In this document: positions 26,220 to 37,900 of the stretch, in pieces
Layout: the number at the start of each line of letters is the position of its first letter
How positions within the stretch are numbered: position 1 is the first letter of the stretch
Source: Stictocephala bisonia
Taxonomy: Eukaryota > Arthropoda > Insecta > Hemiptera > Membracidae
Direction: 5' to 3'
NCBI GenBank assembly: GCA_035578905.1
Contig: JAQJVL010000288.1
Coordinates: 868,001-932,000 of the forward strand
DNA: 64,000 nt
The notes under the pieces: generated by a model
The model's database searches: none
What the model saw: the letters and a program-made list of their open reading frames with translations, nothing else
What the model was told of the DNA's origin: nothing
Position numbers and translations under genes: made by a program

Positions 26220-26815
26220 GTGGGTTTCATACATGTATTACAAAGGGTTGTCCATCCCCCAGAGTGACGTACTCTACCCCTGGGGGAGTCTCTCCCCAAA
26301 AGAAGCACCCAGGCAGAGGTGGACACTGTGACGCAGTGCCTGGGCTTTTTACAGAGATCCACTGAGTACATTCATGTATACGAAGGGTTGTCCATCCCCC
26401 AGGGTAACGCCAGGGCTAAGGGGTAACGTACTCTCTGCGAGGACTCTCTCCCCTAGGCGGAGGTACCACTGTGACGTAGTGCTGAGGCTTGTTACTGAGA
26501 TCCACTGAGTACATTCATGTATACGAAGGGTTGTACATCCGCCTGGGTAACGTCAGGGCTACGAGGTAACGTACTCTACCTCTGGGGGGACTCTCTCACC
26601 TAGGCGGAGGTACCACTGTGACGTAGTGCTCAGGTTTGTTACTGAGATCCACTGAGTACATTCATGTATACGAAGGGTTGTACATCCGCCTGGGTAACGT
26701 CAGGGCTACGAGGTAACGTACTCTACCTCTGGGGGGACTCTCTCACCTAGGCGGAGGTACCACTGTGACGTAGTGCTCAGGCTTGTTACTGAGGTCCACT
26801 GAGTACATTAACCTA
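26220..26815. repeat. GC-rich tandem repeat, about 143-147 bp, four units
   Basis: acattcatgtatacgaaggg, ggtaacgtactctacc and ccactgtgacgtagtgct repeat with starts near 26224, 26371, 26514 and 26661. The last two units are nearly identical. The array is much richer in GC than its surroundings and sits just after the exon-like segment at 26119. Confidence 0.9.
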
Positions 26816-27258
26816 TGTGATTGTTGTAAACCACCAATGCAGTTGGCTTTAAAATCAAGCAAGAAGGATTCAATATAAATAAAAATTGCAATATTTGCGT
26901 CTGGAAAGTGCATTTATGACTTGGGGTACTGTGAGACACTGTATATTTATCTGACTCTGTATAAAAATCGTGTCGTTATCGGACATATAGTTAAATGGTA
27001 AATACATTAAGATGACGCATTGATTAAAACATAAAAAAACTCGGTACGACGATACAGGTTCTGTTTTCTGTCTCACTGTATAAAACATTAATCGATATTA
27101 TTAACAATTAATAGTGAAATTAGTTTGTGTAGATGTACCCAAATTGTGTATGTGTCTATATAAATAAATTATAGACCTTCAAAATTATAGTCCACGATCA
27201 GTAGTTTTCAAACGCCGGCAATTTGGCTGCGGCAATCTCAAGGCTGAGCCAGCTAAGG

Positions 27259-27570
27259 GGATATTTTTCCAGGGGCTACTTTTCCATCCCGTACACAGCT
27301 GGCCGGGGAGGAGGGGATCTATTTTTCCAAATGCTATAAATACGATGAAAACTCACCGTATTTGATCATAAATTTATATTAGACTATATCATAACATTCA
27401 GCGAGTTTACTATATCGGTCCCGGCGGGGGGGGGGTTACTTTTCCAGTCGCGTACTCCAGTTTCGTCAGCTATCCAAGTAACGTTTTTGTGACGTCAAAG
27501 TGACGTAGGCAGTTGCTAGGGGGGGGGGACTTTTCCAGGGGCTACTTTTCCACTACCCCCAACTCACTGC
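27259..27570 (+). repeat. G-rich/CRE-containing dispersed repeat, copy 2
   Basis: Same order of words as at 10.6 kb (atatttttccaggggctac, catcccgtacacagctggccgg, actatatcataaca), but with only one internal CRE unit. Ends have no clear inverted repeat and both begin and finish with ttttccaggggctactttt, so the element may itself be a piece of a tandem structure. Confidence 0.8.
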
Positions 27571-27739
27571 GCTCTGGAGGGGGGGGTGTTCTTTCTACCT
27601 ATGCCTCTGTTTGACTCATATAAAACTCTAAAGTATTATATAATAATGCCATGCATTAAATAAGTTAAAAAAATATAACATGCTATATAACATATTAAAG
27701 GTATAATCTGTAGACTATAGGTTCTATGGTCGGTCCCTT

Positions 27740-28080
27740 TAATAACAATATGGATTCCGCTCAATGATTGCTATCGGCGTGGACATAAGTTTGGGGTGTC
27801 CTTGTTGGTTGGTAGTCATTGTCCAGATGTGTAGTCGAGAGAATGAGGATCAGGCTTTTAAATTACCTGAAAACCATGCCAATACTACGTGTTTCGCATT
27901 CCACGTAAAGTTATAGGTACCTAAGTTGTCCTCACTTTTGGGCAATAAATGGCTCTTTCTGAGGAACAGTCGAACTCATTTAGTAATCAGACAACACAGG
28001 TCATCCAAACCCATTTAATCATTCATATTCGCCTTAAATTACGCACAAAGTTGTGTTGACATCTCATATCTAAGAATCTA
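27740..28080 (+). mobile_element. SINE-like element (family C), longest copy
   Basis: About 340 bp from CCGCTCAATGATTGCTATCG to GTTGACATCTCAT. It carries TTCGCATTCCACGTAAAG in the middle and TGGCTCTTTCTGAGGAACAGTCG in the 3' part. The order of blocks matches the copies at 14.0 kb and 39 kb. Confidence 0.65.
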
Positions 28081-28446
28081 ACAAAAACAATCAGTCCTGT
28101 GGACCATTCCATGAGAGACGCCTTCAAATCATATTGGTAGAAAAGGTTACACTCCACGGTTTTGCGGGCATTGCATACATTTAACCACGTTCACGGCGCG
28201 ATTTTATTTTAAGTAATTTTAATATAATTATATCATAGCGCACAAATAACAGCTATGTTTTATATTGAGATTGATCCATGAGGTGATTGTGTGTCGTTAA
28301 GTTTCACGTTTCTGTGACAAAGCAATGTTATTATAAAAAATACAAAAAAAATCATGTTCGTTGTCTCGTTTTTACGTTGCACAGCAACTTGTCTATATTT
28401 GGACCACTAGACTTAGTATACAATAAACCTAGATAACCTAAGTATT

Positions 28447-28495
28447 TAGTGTTGTGTATATTTAGTGTTGTGTATATTTAGTGTTGTGTATATTG
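28447..28495 (+). repeat. 16-bp repeat, three copies
   Basis: tttagtgttgtgtata is repeated three times without change. Confidence 0.9.
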
Positions 28496-28586
28496 GCTAA
28501 TCTGGTAAAAAGCAGCTGGTAACTTAAAAGGGATTTGATTGTTTTAATTTCAGTTTTGTCATTTAAAATGTTGAAATATAATATAC

Positions 28587-29144
28587 TAGCTGTACCCGCC
28601 CGCTTCGCCGGTCATAATATTGAGTTTTGATTGTATCATTGAAATGTGCAGCAACCTTTCAGTTTACACAGTATCCAATTTACAACAGCTGATGTTTTGT
28701 GTAGTTTACTACTGTACTCAATTATTTTTAATTTTGAAAGTTTTGCCTACCACAATTTTATTCTATTTGTTTTTATTTAACAGCTGTTAATCAAATAAAT
28801 CAGTCAATTAATATAGCTTCACAAGAAATCAAAACATAAAAATATAAACAGTTTAAAAAATTAACACATGGTTTAATTTAATTTTGACACATTTAAAACC
28901 CACAGCTGATATTCTTTTTATATTTGACTTATTATACCTTCATGCATCCTGCTATTTGATTAACATTGAAACTTTAGAAGTCCAAGGGACGGAGCCCTGA
29001 GGGATTAAAGAAACGGGAATAGGACAGAAACCTTCTCTGGGGTATATAGAACAACTTCCCCAAGTTTCATGGCGATCAGCTGGACGGTTTGTTGGCGCAT
29101 AAAGGATAGACAATCAAACATACATTGGATTTTATATATATAGA
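28587..29144 (+). mobile_element. Interspersed retroelement-like repeat
   Basis: Begins tagctgtacccgcccgcttc and ends with cccaagtttcatggcgatca, gctggacggtt and atacattggattttatatat, flanked by atata/tata. This head and tail pair is, from memory, a common insect dispersed repeat type. No ORF remains. Confidence 0.6.
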
Positions 29145-30405
29145 TTACATGTTTTATTGAAGTTATACTTCTTTGCGCCCGTTAGACACTTTGGGATGGG
29201 ATGTTGGTCGAGAAACCGCGTCACGCTGAAAAGTAAGAACAAATTTTTAAGAACTATCGATTAATCGATTGTTAATCGAAGAAATTACTGATAATGATAA
29301 TATAGGTGTATAATATAATAATGAAGTCACGTATAATATATTGAAGATAAATATATTGAATAATATTGAAAAATGTCTTATGTTTCATTTATATATCCTG
29401 TCTGTTTGTGTGCGTGAGTGGGTGTATGAGAATGGCCAAAGAAGTATAACTTCCACCGTGTGGTCCGACGCACACCCAATTTTTTCATTATTTTGACTCT
29501 TATTTGAGGTTTTTTGTATTTCCCGAAAGTTAAGTTTTTCTGAATGTATGTGCCTTTTTCTCAACAACCGAAAAGTTATCTCAATGATTTATTTTTTAAA
29601 TTGTTCAGGAAGTCGTATTCTATAGTTGGAATTAAAGTTGATTTACATAAAATGCAAGACATTTTTACAAAAAACGCCAACTATTTTGTCGATAAAAGTA
29701 GTACTATTAAAAAAAATCATGGTAGATCCACATATCACGTCAAAAGTATATTATTTAATTCCAGTTTTGTCTAAGGATGTGTTTTAAATATTGTAAAAAA
29801 TCCAGAGGGTTATCTTCAGCCACTTCTAAGAAAAAGGACATTATTCTAAAAAATAAAAGTTAACATTACAGAAGATAGAGGGCAATGACTCCCTAACGGA
29901 ACAACTTTACGGACAATTGTAAAATGGACATTTCAGAAAGCATTTCAAAACAAGCAAAAGAAAAGTAACGGGTGAACCATTGCCAAGTAAATTTTAAGTT
30001 TATATTGACAAAAAATTAAGTTTTTTAAGAGCAAGAAAGACAGGAATATACACATTTAATAATGTATAAGCTTTAGTTTTGTTTTACAGTAGGCCTGCCG
30101 GTATGATAAAAAAATTTATCCAACGCGTCTTTGGTATTTCCAGGTTATTGCACACCTTCAACTAACTCTCTTCGTTCATTCACTTTTGCGACTGGGGAAA
30201 ACTGAATCCAAATAATTTTTTTAATTAGTTATATTTAAGTGTAATAAATGTCAAGTCTTCTGTGAGTAGCAATAAACTGACACTAAATCATTCAATAAAC
30301 AGTTTGGACTAAAGCCCTTGAATGTAACTCTAATTACTAACCGCCGCTAATTTAACGACTTTAAGGGCTGTTTTAGGGCCGATCTAAGGGGTCGTTTAGG
30401 CCCAT

Positions 30406-30548
30406 TATAAAAGTGTCTCTCGCCGTCGGAGGTAGGGAATGTACACGCCAATTAAAACTACTAGGTTTATGACGCACCCTGTTTAGGGGCAGGTGTCTCT
30501 TCCTTGGGGCTTGCACCGAGAGACAACTTTCATGGAAAACGCAGTCCT
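30406..30548 (+). promoter_or_regulatory. Possible TATA promoter and short first exon
   Basis: TATAAAAG at 30406-30413 is followed by a GC-richer stretch, an ATG at 30532 (ATGGAAAACGCAGTC) and a donor CCT|GTAAGATT at 30549. A first exon coding MENAV plus two bases would fit, but the next exon was not found; the one at 31507 is out of phase. Confidence 0.25.
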
Positions 30549-30799
30549 GTAAGATTTTTGTTATGTTTTAGTTATGTATTCATTAAGTTAGTATTTTTAC
30601 CTTTCCGTATTAGTATTAGTTTTTGACCAAAGAGTGGAGGACCCAAAGGAGATTCTATAGTTAACAATTAGTTTGAAACTAATTGACCCAACTACCCACT
30701 CATACACGTACAGTGGTATTTTGGTGGTTGTATGCACGTAGTGATGAGTGCTACAGTTAAGGCATTATAAAGCCTGTGCAAAGAGGACTATTCTTTTTG

Positions 30800-31075
30800 A
30801 TAGAGTCGGTAGTGTAGTTGGTTCAATCCCAGCTTCATGTGCTAAAGGTTTTCAGTTCAATCCCAATCAGAGTCAATACATTTTTAGTAGGATCAGCTGA
30901 TAATCACCGGCTGTTCATTTGTCATTGAGCTATTAATTAATGACACTTTCTAAGGAGTAGTCGGCCTTAGTTTGTAACAATGACTACATTCTCTCATCTG
31001 CACTCATCACACTCATTCGAAATCCATATTCGCCCATATCTTGACGATCAGCGTATTATGAATAAATAAATAAAA
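30800..31075 (+). mobile_element. tRNA-derived SINE (family B), near full length
   Basis: The head has GGTAGTGTAGTTGG (A box) and GTTCAATCCCAATC (B box). The body runs through GACACTTTCTAAGGAGTAGTCGG and CATTCGAAATCCATATTCGCC to GACGATCAGCG, then a tail of AATA repeats. The three other copies in this window let its ends be placed. Confidence 0.8.
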
Positions 31076-31506
31076 TATACATTACATATTTCTCTTGGAA
31101 TGATCAATCTGGGACAAAATTCTATTTACGAACTGACGTAATTTTAATATAAAATATTCGATTAATGTTTAACTTTCAGAACTGAAAAGATAAATGAGAT
31201 GAGATAGTATTCGTTGCATAGATAAGACCTTTTTTCATTTTTTGCATATTTTTCACAAGAGGAAGGTGAAGATGAAGATTGTGTCAAAATTTATATTGAA
31301 ATAAGAATAAAGACAGTAATCTGCCATTAAATAAACTTACTGTAAAATAATGTTCTTTACAGTAAGTTGGAGTCTTAGGTGGTAATAGTGATCAGTGGAT
31401 CAAGTGTGACATTCTCCTGTTCATAAAATCCTTGACACTGTAAAACGGTTTCCCCAAAACCCAAGCTGTTAAACTTATGCTGCTGATCTTATGGTCTTTT
31501 GCACAG

Positions 31507-31580
31507 ATAAAAGAGAAACTGACGTCGCCTTCTTATGACAGCAGCGAACGCCTTATAAAGATGTACATTAGTGGTGTGAA
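31507..31580 (+). CDS. Candidate 74-nt coding exon, gene unidentified
   Basis: Acceptor ttatggtcttttgcacag and donor GTGAA|gtaagaatt frame an open reading IKEKLTSPSYDSSERLIKMY then ISGV, phase 0 in and phase 2 out. The other two frames are closed. Protein-like composition in an otherwise AT-rich setting. It could follow 21388-21461 directly, but not the exons at 22845 or 26119 (a stop would form), so either there are alternative transcripts or it belongs to another gene. Confidence 0.35.
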
Positions 31581-32399
31581 GTAAGAATTACTTCATTTAT
31601 CCTTGAGGATTATTGGGGGGGGGGGGGGGGTGGACTCAATCATCCACACAACAAACTTGAGAATTGACTACTTTCATACATACTTCATACTTGTCATATA
31701 TTCAGCGCACTATAGGATGCGACCTCAGTTTGTTTCTTCGCTGTGGTTAGATATTTGACTACTTTCCATCAATATGCCATAGAATATAGTTTGTGTTAGG
31801 AGAGGGGGCATCTGAAGGAATTTGACATAAATTGTTTAGTTGTATCGTACAATACATGCAGTAACTTGTGACCCTGACAGTAGATTGAGAGATGGGACTG
31901 TTATAAAGATTTATACTAGTGCAATATTTTAAACCACGTATATTTTATTAGGTACATGCAAGGAGTGATTCACACTTTATTTAATACATACTAGAGACTA
32001 GTGGATTCAAAGATACCATTAACATCTTACATCTAACATTTTGATATTTACAAAGTCAATAGCTAAGCAAGTAGACTTCTTTGGTACTTCAGTCATTTAA
32101 CATACGCTAAACTTTAACATTGTTTATAATAATGTATATTCGGTTTTACAAACGTCTTGAGTTATTGAGCACGCCAAGCAGGTTGAGGTTATCTGTGAAC
32201 GTAACTTTAACCCTCATGTTGTTGTTGATTTTTTTTAACACCACAAACATATACAGTAAATGCCACAATATGCTTTTCCATTTAAAACTCCTGTATAATT
32301 TTTCTTCTTCTGTACTTAAGAGTGGTCGTTTCGCTCAAAAAAAAAAACACAAAAAAAAAACAAAAAAAAACGCCAAAACATAAGATCCTATTTTAAAGA

Positions 32400-34280
32400 A
32401 TTTCGGTTCATAAAAATTATTTTATCACAAGAATTGAAGTGTCATTTGATAGGCAAAAGACTATTCTAGTAGGTCTACTAGCTGATTTTTTTAAAAGTTG
32501 ATTTAAAAATATTTTGTTACCGTTAAATACGTGAAACTTTAAATGATTTGTGACAATTTTAAATAAAAACCTTATAATATCAAATTACATATAATCAACT
32601 AGAATATACCTAAAATAATCGTACAGTATTTACTATAACTAATTATAATAATGAACATGAACCGTCCAGTTTAAATAGAAACGTATTTTTTAGCCCGCTG
32701 ACGGTAACCATATGGGGCTGCCGACCACACTTTGAGAACTGTATCTTTAGTATTATCCTTGATTATATACACCTGCAATAGATTCCATCTTATTAGATGT
32801 TTGGAATCTATCTATTGGAGTATTTGTGCATGCAGTTTGGTTAGTTAGTGAGGCCCGCAGGTAGCGCTCCACAATGGACCACAAAAACAGCTGTTAATTA
32901 GAGGCACAACATTTAACATTGGATGGGAAATCTACTTATGTATAAAATCATTGGTATTAATATAATCAATGCACTTTTCAGTAAAAGTGGCAAAGGTGTT
33001 ATTTTTTACACGAGGCGAGTAGAAACGTCATTTGCGTTTGCGCTTGGATTTACCCCCTCCACTGTTTATCATGACATCTTTGGTGTGATTTAAAAACTGG
33101 TCATAAATGAAACATTGGTGTTAGGTTATGATACAAGGATAAGTTTATAAACCAAACTAGGAAAATATATTTTTAAAACTGCTATTTGTTTCGTATGGGT
33201 CCACACTTCTGACTTCGTGCGTTCAACGGCATACATGGGACAGCACGGATAGAGGGAGAGAAGTTTCCCTTCTCTTTTCCCTCTTCCCTTGATTTTCAAC
33301 CTGCTTGACGAGTATTCTAAAGGATTCAACTCAACATTATTGTTTGGATTTAAGAATTATTAGTACAAAAATATTAAATATTGATAATGACCAATATGCA
33401 ATAAATTAAGTTGTTAAACTTTCTTCATTGAATGTCCCGACTTTAAATTAGCGTACTTAATGGTTTTTGAGTGTAGCTCTGACACGACAGTCAATAATTA
33501 CTTGTTGATGTAGAAATCCACTTTAATAGACATACCACGACGTTATCGTTAACAATATATAAATAATCTTATAAGAACAATCATCTATAAGCACTAGGAA
33601 ACAAAAACGTAAAAGACAATCTAAACAGTAAGAAAGTCCACGATCATAATATGTTTACTCACACTCAACTTCACAATATCAAACAAATAGGTTATAAACA
33701 GGTGCATTTAAAGAAATAAAAAGTGGCAAAAAGCAAGTTGTGATTCCGTTCCGTCTGGCTTACATCGTAACGCTATTGTTCATAGCATTCCAAAAACTCC
33801 TAGTAGTTCCAGCATTTGCTGCAAGAGTGCTCTGTAGTCAAGTCGGGACATTCAACAAATAAACAACAGTAGCTTATTTAATGAAAATGACAAAACTAAT
33901 GAAATAAACTATGTTTATATAATTATAAACATAGTGTGTAATCAAAACTTATAATGAAAACAGTAGTTTGTAATTTACTTTTTGTTAGTTAATTACAGGC
34001 GTTCTGCATTATCGTTAGTAGTATATATAAACATGCGAAGCTCAAGTTGTCTTCAGGAACGATTACTAAATAAATGACCGGTCAGACATGACATACGTTT
34101 TGTTTATATTAACATCCGAAACACATGTTGGGTGGGTGGGCAAGAACCTTCCCATAAAAAAATTGTCAACTGACATTGAATATTTAAAAAATTGACTCTA
34201 CATGACATATATAAATACATACATAATATTCACAGCAGTATCTACATTCATCTTTGTTACTGAGACCAATCATGATTATT
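32400..34280. other. Intergenic DNA downstream of Poxn
   Basis: Mostly AT-rich. A perfect hairpin ctatgtttata/tataaacatag is at 33909-33934. Frames such as 33126-33329 (minus) have no supporting context. Confidence 0.45.
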
Positions 34281-34734
34281 TTTTTTTATTAGTTTCAGTG
34301 TCATATTCACCGAAAATACAAAAGTTCATGTTTAGTATTGAATAATAAATTTGTATATTGTCGTGTTTCCCATAAAAAATACTAATTGAACACACTATTG
34401 AAAGACAATATAGATCACTCTATATATTTTTGTAAAAAAAAAGGATTTTTGCTATTTTTCCGAGATGTGTTTTAGCTCATTCGTTAATCAAAAATGTCGC
34501 TTATACTTAACGTGTTTTGTAATATTGGTTATGGCTATTTTATAACAGGAAACGTGACCTAACTTGTGACTTTTTGAATGATTAAACAATATTCGTTTAG
34601 TAATAAACATAACATGTAGTAGACAACAAACTTAGTTGAGTTTGTCTAACATTTTCACAAATGCCAACGTCCACGCGTTATTTCCTCCCCTGCATGCCGG
34701 CATAGGTAGTCAACCCCTTCACTCGTCTAACACT

Positions 34735-34997
34735 TCACTCACTGTACTGATCTAACTGGTGTCTGATCTGAAGTCCACACGTGCACTCTCGGTCTAACAG
34801 CAAACCACAGGGCGGGTAGACGAGTAGCAAGCTCTGCATGGGTGATACTCTGGGCCTCCGGACGGGCTTCTGGAGGATGGCTTCTATGGAGTATGGCCGG
34901 GGGTGTTTGGCTGGAGGCTCCTCACCTTCGGAGAAAGATGGGGGTGGAAACAAAGGTGGGGAGTGACGCATTCCACCTTCCATCATGGAAATGGTCA
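34735..34997 (-). CDS. Poxn: Poxn terminal coding exon (octapeptide-like motif)
   Basis: The acceptor is ttgtttccag|TGACCATT. With the T left over from exon 3 the junction codon is TTG (Leu), and the frame runs 86 codons to TGA at 34735-34737. It codes a Pro-rich stretch ([17 protein letters not shown]), then [20 protein letters not shown], close in form to the NPYSIEELLKKP motif near the fly Poxn C-terminus, a Groucho-type octapeptide relative. The final ~40 residues (two or three Cys, Leu-rich) match nothing I know. The overlapping plus-strand 63-codon frame is a shadow. A TTTATT (minus-strand AATAAA) near 34284 is a possible polyadenylation signal. Confidence 0.8.
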
Positions 34998-37900
34998 CTG
35001 GAAACAAAATTATTGAGTAATATGAAATCGTAAAATTACAATAAAAAAGTGCAATACAAGTGAACGCCACACAATACAAATTTACTGCAGTATAAGTACA
35101 AAATGTAAAAAAATGTTATGGTGATAGATTTCGGTAAACCACGTTTACCTACCTCAGACATCAGGGATTCAGAAAAGAATGTTGTAAATTTGTTTTGTAT
35201 AACGTTCACTTGTATTTCTACTAATACATAATATACTAATTAGAGAACTGTTAATAAATAAGTTGACATCCAATAATTGCAATCTATCCTTTCAAATTTA
35301 TTATACATGTGGACATCAGTAGTTTTAATTACATTTGGATATTCTTTAGTTTTGTAAAAGGAGGTTTTTAATTTAGTGAAGTGTATAAATATAAGGCTTG
35401 TACTTCGTCAATCTACAATAATTAGTAGCATCTGTGAAAGGGTGACTTTTAGGGGCTACAGTTTAAAAATTGAAAGAATATTGTATATGAAATAACCATC
35501 GAGAAGGCTGAGTACGTTTATTAGACCTTCATGTTCACCTATTTACCGATACGGCACGCGTGTATGTAGCGTGCGAGCGACCGTAGCGTGACCGTAGCCC
35601 TCAGGACAGTGGCAGTGACAGTGTCCGGTTCAAGTGATGATCCTATCGCAGACCTCGCGTGTCCTTGTTAATTGGAAATAAAAACAGTAACTAAGTAAGC
35701 GTACAGGTCAATACTGTGCCATCCTGATCGACCGGCTGTCACGCTTGTGATGGTTTCACGCCAGAGGCCGGCTCATCACTGGTGCATCTGAACCATAAAA
35801 TGGTAACTGAAACGGACTGATCCCCACTGTTGCGGAGGATGCGGTTGACAGAGCTGACACTGGGTATGGTAAGGGGATCATAGACTCTACAGTACTTACA
35901 TTGATCAGGATGAGCCAGTGTGTGTTGGTTGCCGGGCGGGTGTAGGTGAGTGGGCTGCTCGGGCCAACCCCCACTGTTGCGGAGGATGCGGTTGACAGAG
36001 CTGACACTGGGTATGGTAAGGGGATCATAGACTCTACAGTACTTACATTGATCAGGATGAGCCAGTGTGTGTTGGTTGCCGGGCGGGTGTAGGTGAGTGG
36101 GCTGCTCGGGCCAACCCCCACTGTTGCGGAGGATGCGGTTGACAGAGCTGACACTGGGTATGGTAAGGGGATCATAGACTCTACAGTACATACTTACATT
36201 GGATCAGGATGAGCCAGTGTGTGTTGGTTGCCGGGCGGGTGTAGGTGAGTGGGCTGCTCGGGCCATCCCCTACTGTTGCGGAGGATACGGTTGACAGAGC
36301 AGACACTGGGTATGGTAAGGGGATCACACACTCTACAGTACTTACATTGATCAGGATGGGCCAGTGTGTGTTGGTTGCCGGGTGGGTGTTGGTGAGTGAG
36401 CTGCTCGGGCCAACCCCCACTGTTGCGGAGGATGCGGTTGACAGAGCTGACGCTGGGGATGGTAAGGGGATCACATACTCTCTGGGTAAGCAACTGGTCA
36501 CGAATCTCCCATGCGAACATGCCGGGGTTGTCCTGCTTGCATCGTAATATCTTTTTCACCACCGTGGGCGTGGCTACCTGCTGCTGACCACAAAGAAGGT
36601 TAGAATCAAATTTACTTTTCAATAAAAATAGAACAACTTGTACCGTCTTATTTGTTAATTGGATTAATAAAATATAAAGACCATAATGACAATAATGACT
36701 TTCAAGTGAAGAAAATATGTAAAGCTACCATGGTGATGGTTTTCGAGTTTAGCATTTTATCATAGAAAGATAGTTTAAAAATAGCAGGATTAAAATTTCT
36801 AAAGATAAAAATTAATCTAAACATAAAAATTAATCTTCTAAACATTAAAATTAAATATAGCTTAATTAAACTGTGGTATTCCTTTGAGTATAATGAACAA
36901 ATGTATTTATAATCCAAGCATTTTAGAACATAATTTTTAGATTTAGGCTATATTCGTTAGAAGTTAAACAGTTAAAAGTTTATATCATTATAGTTTTCTC
37001 CGTGGACGCATGAGAATTTCCACATTGAAATTAATATTTTCATTTTCATTCTTAAAAATGCTGTATGTCTTGTAATGGCTTTTCTATTAATGGTATATTT
37101 CAGTATCGTATTGATAATTGTTAATTGCATTGAAGACGAGTTCTCCATTGACTGGTTTGAAAACTTATCTTGTATAGTTTAACTTTCAATGTATATAATT
37201 CGTAGTAAACGGGTGAACGACCATTTTAATTGGAATACTTCCTGAATGTTGTCCAGGATAAGTTGTTTAGAATATTGTTAAATGTAAGATATACATAAAC
37301 AGTCTATCTTTTTCAAGATTTAATACAATTAAAGTTAGAAGGGGGGGGGGGATTGAAATGATTGCGATCACATATTTTTCCCAACTGAAAGGGGTTATCT
37401 CGGCCTGTCCCCAGACATGTTTAGCGAGGCTGACGTCTTCATCAGACCCTACTATTACCAGTGTCGCAGTGGGGTGGGTGGCCTCTAGGGTGGACAGACA
37501 GGTGTATCCAGCAATCCTCTAATCACACGTTGAACTTTCCCGTACCCGCGGAGGCACGCACACACTAAAGTGCAACACCTGTTGTATATCTCGTATCTAG
37601 CGAACTACACTCTAAACGAGCGCCGCCAATATTATCTGGCCATCAAGTGATTGATCAATGGCTTGGTTCTCACCTGTTGGTTAAGCCTATTGTTACTATT
37701 GTGTGATGCAAATTTGGAGTCACCTTCGAAGTGATAGAAATGGAAGAGAGGGTTGATATCTAGGTAAATATACAATATAAGGGTCCCTCCTGATTTTCAT
37801 GAATTTGTTTAATATTCTACATAAATCCATAAATAAACTTTTTGGCAGAAGCAACGATTTTAGACAAAAAAAAAACTAAACTATTTTACACCAAAACTAT

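Noticed and set aside
35739..36191. 150-codon minus-strand frame with three paired-domain tails as a separate gene
   Set aside because: It is the intronic part of the 147-bp array read across its donors. It has no start of its own and lies after the normal splice site.
36245..36587. Plus-strand frames over Poxn exon 3 and the 147-bp array
   Set aside because: Shadows of the minus-strand coding sequence.
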